This document shows positions 59,024 to 64,000 of a DNA stretch of 64,000 bases, piece by piece. A program made the translations under genes and the position numbers. The notes beneath the pieces were generated by a model. That model ran no database searches. It worked only from the letters and a program-made list of their open reading frames with translations, and had not been told where the DNA came from. Each line of letters opens with the position of its first letter. Within the stretch, counting starts at the first letter, position 1. The stretch comes from an uncultured Clostridia bacterium (GTDB taxonomy: Bacteria; Bacillota; Clostridia; Oscillospirales; Oscillospiraceae): assembly GCA_947173485.1 (NCBI GenBank), contig CAMWFH010000001.1:496001-560000 (forward strand), given 5' to 3'.

Positions 59024-59350
59024 TCATTCCTCTTCTAGGACCTCCACAAAGTCTGGATACTCCTCGTGGAGGCTGGTGAGATGGACCATCAGTCCCGCCA
59101 GTACAGCCTGGCAGGCCCGCTCCGCCTCCTCGTCCAGCCCGCCGGGCAGGCGAAAGGCGATGTGGGCATCCCGGACCTTCACGGACGCCGCCAGGCCCAG
59201 CACATCATTGACGATGCACTCGGTGAGGCGCACCGCGCTGGTCACGCCGGCGCAGACGATGTCCTCCCCCTCCTGGGCGTAGCCGCTGTGCCCCTGGGCA
59301 TCGAACCCGGTGATGCGGCTGCCGTCCATACGGAACCTGACGGTGGTCAT
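59024..59350 (-). CDS. prp: Ribosomal-processing cysteine protease Prp
   Basis: 108 residues. Catalytic His21 in QGHSGYAQEG and Cys33 in DIVCAGVTSAV match S. aureus Prp (H22/C34). It cleaves the L27 N-terminal extension, an essential step. It sits between rplU and rpmA as in other Firmicutes, and its ATG overlaps the rplU stop by 1 nt (TGATG-type). Confidence 0.93.
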   Translation of the reverse strand: MTTVRFRMDGSRITGFDAQGHSGYAQEGEDIVCAGVTSAVRLTECIVNDVLGLAASVKVRDAHIAFRLPGGLDEEAERACQAVLAGLMVHLTSLHEEYPDFVEVLEEE

Positions 59351-59661
59351 CAGGCGTTGATCTTCTGGATCTGGACCTTGGTATAGGGCTGACGGTGGCC
59401 CTGGCGCTTGCGGTAGCCCTTCTTGGGATTGTACTTGAAGATACGGATCTTCTTGCCCTTGCCGTTCTTCACGGCGGAAGCCTCCACGCTGGCGCCGTCT
59501 ACGACGGGGGTGCCGATGGTGGCCTGGCCGTCGCCCAGGACGGCCAGCACCTTATCAAAGGTGATGGTGTCGCCGGCCTCCACAGGCAGCTTCTCGATGA
59601 ACAGGGTGTCCCCCTCGCTCACCTTATACTGCTTGCCGCCGGTCACGATGATCGCTTGCAC
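59350..59661 (-). CDS. rplU: 50S ribosomal protein L21
   Basis: 103 residues. Conserved [15 protein letters not shown] near the start and [19 protein letters not shown] at the 23S-binding end. The start is GTG at 59661; the nearest GGAG lies 12 nt upstream, rather far. First gene of rplU-prp-rpmA, with a promoter at 59750-59778. The leader of about 85 nt contains possible hairpins (GGCGGACAGGCGTCCGC) and may be the site of ribosomal-protein autoregulation. Confidence 0.96.
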   Translation of the reverse strand: MQAIIVTGGKQYKVSEGDTLFIEKLPVEAGDTITFDKVLAVLGDGQATIGTPVVDGASVEASAVKNGKGKKIRIFKYNPKKGYRKRQGHRQPYTKVQIQKINA

Positions 59662-59749
59662 TTATGTTTTCAACTCCTTCATTACGGGCTCGCTGTCGGG
59701 GGCGGCGGACAGGCGTCCGCGCTTTTGGCCCATTCAAAGCGGCCTTTCT

Positions 59750-59778
59750 ATCATAACAGCAGATTTCTGGAAAGTCAA
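59750..59778 (-). promoter_or_regulatory. Sigma-A promoter of rplU-prp-rpmA
   Basis: TTGACT and TATGAT on the minus strand with a 17-bp spacer. Confidence 0.75.
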
Positions 59779-59829
59779 CTGTTTTTTTGCGTTTTTTCCC
59801 GCTCTGCCCGATCTGGTCCAAAATTAGGC

Positions 59830-59858
59830 TTGACGCGGCAGGATCGGTGTGTTATAAT
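59830..59858 (+). promoter_or_regulatory. Sigma-A promoter of the str operon
   Basis: TTGACG and TATAAT with a 17-bp spacer, 61 bp before the L7Ae-like gene. It is divergent from the rplU promoter. Confidence 0.8.
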
Positions 59859-59918
59859 GTCATCTTGCGTGGGCATATCCCGCGAAGCTTTGCGCGTCTA
59901 AAAACAGGAGGGACGACT

Positions 59919-60152
59919 GTGGCAGAAAAGGTGGTCGGCGTCAAGCAGTCCCGCCGGGCCCTGCGGGAGGGCCGGGCCGCTAAGGTCTACCTGGCCGCCG
60001 ACGCGGACCCCGCTGTCACAGAGCCCATCCGGGTCCTCTGCCAGGAGCGGGGACTTCCGGTGGACTGCTCCTGTAGGATGGACGAGCTGGGCCGCTCCGC
60101 CGGCATCCAGGTGGGTGCCGCCGTGGTCACCATCTTGCGGGAGGCCCTATAA
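59919..60152 (+). CDS. L7Ae-family K-turn-binding ribosomal protein (YbxF-like)
   Basis: 77 residues from a GTG start behind AGGAGG. L7Ae/YbxF core: VVGVKQSRRALREGRAAKVYLAADADP, then VTEPIRVLCQERGLPVD and the late IQVGAAVVTIL. YbxF and YlxQ bind kink-turn RNA and are not essential. The position before rpsL is the usual one in Firmicutes, where rpoBC normally lies just upstream; here rpoBC is absent and the gene has its own promoter. Confidence 0.88.
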   Translation: MAEKVVGVKQSRRALREGRAAKVYLAADADPAVTEPIRVLCQERGLPVDCSCRMDELGRSAGIQVGAAVVTILREAL

Positions 60153-60202
60153 AATTTTTTGGTTTTTTCAGGTTAGATCCGCTCTATCCTGTAAAAAATA
60201 AA

Positions 60203-60226
60203 GGAAGGCCCTTCCGGGCCTCCGAA
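60203..60226 (+). promoter_or_regulatory. Hairpin in the L7Ae-like / rpsL gap
   Basis: GGAGGCCC-type stem (GGAAGGCCC / GGGCCTCC) with a TTCC-type loop, about 25 nt before the rpsL ribosome binding site. It is followed by GAAAATTT, which makes a weak terminator at most. It may be an attenuator or a processing site. Confidence 0.4.
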
Positions 60227-60249
60227 AATTTCAAAGAAAGGAGAAAACC

Positions 60250-60666
60250 ATGCCTACTTTTAACCAGTTGGTCCGTAAGGGCCGGGAGCAGGCCAGCTAC
60301 AAGTCCAACTCCCCCGCTCTCCAGTATGGTCTGAACACACTGAAGAACAAGGAGACCAGCCTGCCCAGTCCCCAGAAGCGGGGCGTGTGCACCGCTGTGC
60401 GTACCTCCACTCCTAAGAAGCCCAACTCCGCCCTGCGGAAGATCGCCCGTGTGAAGCTCACCAACGGCTACGAGGTCACCGCCTATATCCCCGGTGTCGG
60501 CCACTCCCTCCAGGAGCACTCTGTGGTCATGATCCGCGGCGGCCGTGTGAAGGACCTCCCCGGTGTCCGTTACCACATCATCCGCGGCACGCTGGACACC
60601 CAGGGCGTCTCCGGCCGGATGCAGGCCCGCTCCAAATACGGCGCCAAGCGGCCCAAGAGCAAGTAA
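60250..60666 (+). CDS. rpsL: 30S ribosomal protein S12
   Basis: 138 residues. [12 protein letters not shown] at the start; the streptomycin-site segments [20 protein letters not shown] and [18 protein letters not shown] are normal, with Lys at the usual resistance positions (KKPNS, and VKDLPG). GAAAGGAG precedes the ATG. Confidence 0.98.
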   Translation: MPTFNQLVRKGREQASYKSNSPALQYGLNTLKNKETSLPSPQKRGVCTAVRTSTPKKPNSALRKIARVKLTNGYEVTAYIPGVGHSLQEHSVVMIRGGRVKDLPGVRYHIIRGTLDTQGVSGRMQARSKYGAKRPKSK

Positions 60667-60809
60667 ATTAAAAGTAGCTTTGCCGAACAGGTTTTCTCAT
60701 GCGTATAAAAAGCCGTGGGAAGCGCCTCTTTGGCAGGCCAACACGCCGGACGAGCAAGTTCGGAGAGTACCTATGATCTCATAGAGTTCTTATGAAGGAG
60801 GGAAGCAAA

Positions 60810-61280
60810 GTGCCCAGAAGAGGTAACGTTCCCAAAAGAGAGATTTTGCCCGATCCTATCTACAACTCCGTGCTGGTCACCAAGCTCATCAACAGCATCA
60901 TGCTGGACGGTAAGAAGGGCGTAGCCCAGAAGGTGGTCTACTCCGCCTTCTCCACCGTGGAGAGCAAGACCGGCAAGGGGGCCCTGGAGGTCTTTTCGGC
61001 CGCCATGGAGAACATCATGCCCAGCCTGGAGGTCAAGGCCCGCCGTGTGGGCGGCGCCACCTACCAGGTCCCTATCGACGTCCGTCCCGCCCGCCGGCAG
61101 ACCCTGGGCCTCCGGTGGCTGACCAGCTACGCCAGGAACCGCAGCGAGCGGACCATGTCCGAGCGGCTGGCCGGGGAGATCATGGACGCCTACAACAACA
61201 CCGGTTCCGCCGTCAAGAAGCGGGAGGACACCCACAAGATGGCCGAGAGCAACAAGGCTTTCGCCCACTTCCGCTGGTAA
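60810..61280 (+). CDS. rpsG: 30S ribosomal protein S7
   Basis: 156 residues, the usual length, from a GTG start at 60810 behind GAAGGAGGG. The mature N-terminus [11 protein letters not shown] and core [25 protein letters not shown] are typical. S7 nucleates the 30S head and in other bacteria represses its operon. Upstream in-frame codons belong to the leader. Confidence 0.97.
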   Translation: MPRRGNVPKREILPDPIYNSVLVTKLINSIMLDGKKGVAQKVVYSAFSTVESKTGKGALEVFSAAMENIMPSLEVKARRVGGATYQVPIDVRPARRQTLGLRWLTSYARNRSERTMSERLAGEIMDAYNNTGSAVKKREDTHKMAESNKAFAHFRW

Positions 61281-61316
61281 GGGCCGCAGTCTCATCAGAA
61301 GTTAGGAGTAACGAGT

Positions 61317-63425
<2,109 letters not shown>

Positions 63426-63455
63426 CTTTTATTGCCGGCGGAGGGAATAAAGGGA

Positions 63456-63484
63456 TTGCTTTTTTCCCGGATATATTGTAAAAT
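63456..63484 (+). promoter_or_regulatory. Probable sigma-A promoter of tuf
   Basis: TTGCTT and TAAAAT with a 17-bp spacer in the 125-bp gap after fusA. An extra tuf promoter inside the str operon is common. Confidence 0.6.
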
Positions 63485-63550
63485 GGCGGTGTTAAGCCTG
63501 ACGCCGCCGCCCACAACAAAACATGAATCTATCATAGGAGGATCATCCAC

Positions 63551-64000
<450 letters not shown>

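Overview
The window looks like part of the chromosome of a GC-rich, anaerobic, spore-forming Clostridia member, most likely in the Oscillospiraceae (Flavonifractor / Intestinimonas / Oscillibacter-like). The reasons are a GPR spore protease with a forespore-type promoter, a clostridial Rnf complex (rnfCDGEAB), a four-subunit 2-oxoacid:ferredoxin oxidoreductase, a T-box leader, an L27 with the Firmicutes N-terminal extension plus its Prp protease, and many TTGACA-17-TATAAT promoters with AGGAGG ribosome binding sites. Most of the window is visibly GC-rich. Two stretches are lower: about 16.4-18.4 kb and 56.4-58.6 kb.

Layout. 0-11.3 kb: the end of a MATE exporter, an HPr-like protein without the phospho-histidine, a HAD phosphatase, gpr divergent from rpsT, a 21-codon ORF, three 5'-half copies of a tRNA-Gly in front of the intact gene, larC, a dGTPase-like HD protein, a hydrolase, mnmG, a small XRE regulator and a metallophosphoesterase. 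11.4-18.4 kb: NhaC antiporter, coiled-coil and VOC proteins, pnuC-nadR (NAD salvage), then a lower-GC patch with an RCC1-like lipoprotein and a BrnA-like orphan. 18.4-28.1 kb: ilvE, a nitrilase-family amidase and the VOR operon on the minus strand, facing away from an acyl-CoA synthetase behind a T-box whose specifier reads as an isoleucine codon. 28.3-34.4 kb: a DUF4132 protein, pyrG, tRNA-Gly(GCC), dusB and an ECF sigma/anti-sigma pair. 34.7-39.8 kb: the Rnf operon. 40-46.5 kb: an SSB-like protein and a surface cluster (transglutaminase-SLH, a transmembrane Ser/Thr kinase with an extracellular propeller, an SLH protein). 46.6-54.7 kb: degV, a zinc-ribbon/Ig protein, birA divergent from a peptide-binding lipoprotein, a DUF308 protein, and DUF1538 plus a PII-like protein. 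54.8-58.5 kb: a dipeptidase and a large Mrr-nuclease / coiled-coil / RCC1-propeller protein. 58.7-64 kb: rplU-prp-rpmA, then the str operon (L7Ae-like, rpsL, rpsG, fusA, tuf).

How the genes fit together. IlvE, VOR and the T-box-controlled acyl-CoA synthetase form a possible path between branched-chain fatty acids and branched-chain amino acids, with ferredoxin as the electron carrier. Rnf links the ferredoxin pool to NAD and an ion gradient, and NhaC could use or dissipate a Na+ gradient. The strongest candidates for undescribed biology are the tRNA-half array, the Ile T-box on an acyl-CoA synthetase opposite a VOR operon that has its own possible attenuator, the Mrr-TPR-coiled-coil-RCC1 protein, and a BirA-type operator over the promoter of the peptide-binding lipoprotein.
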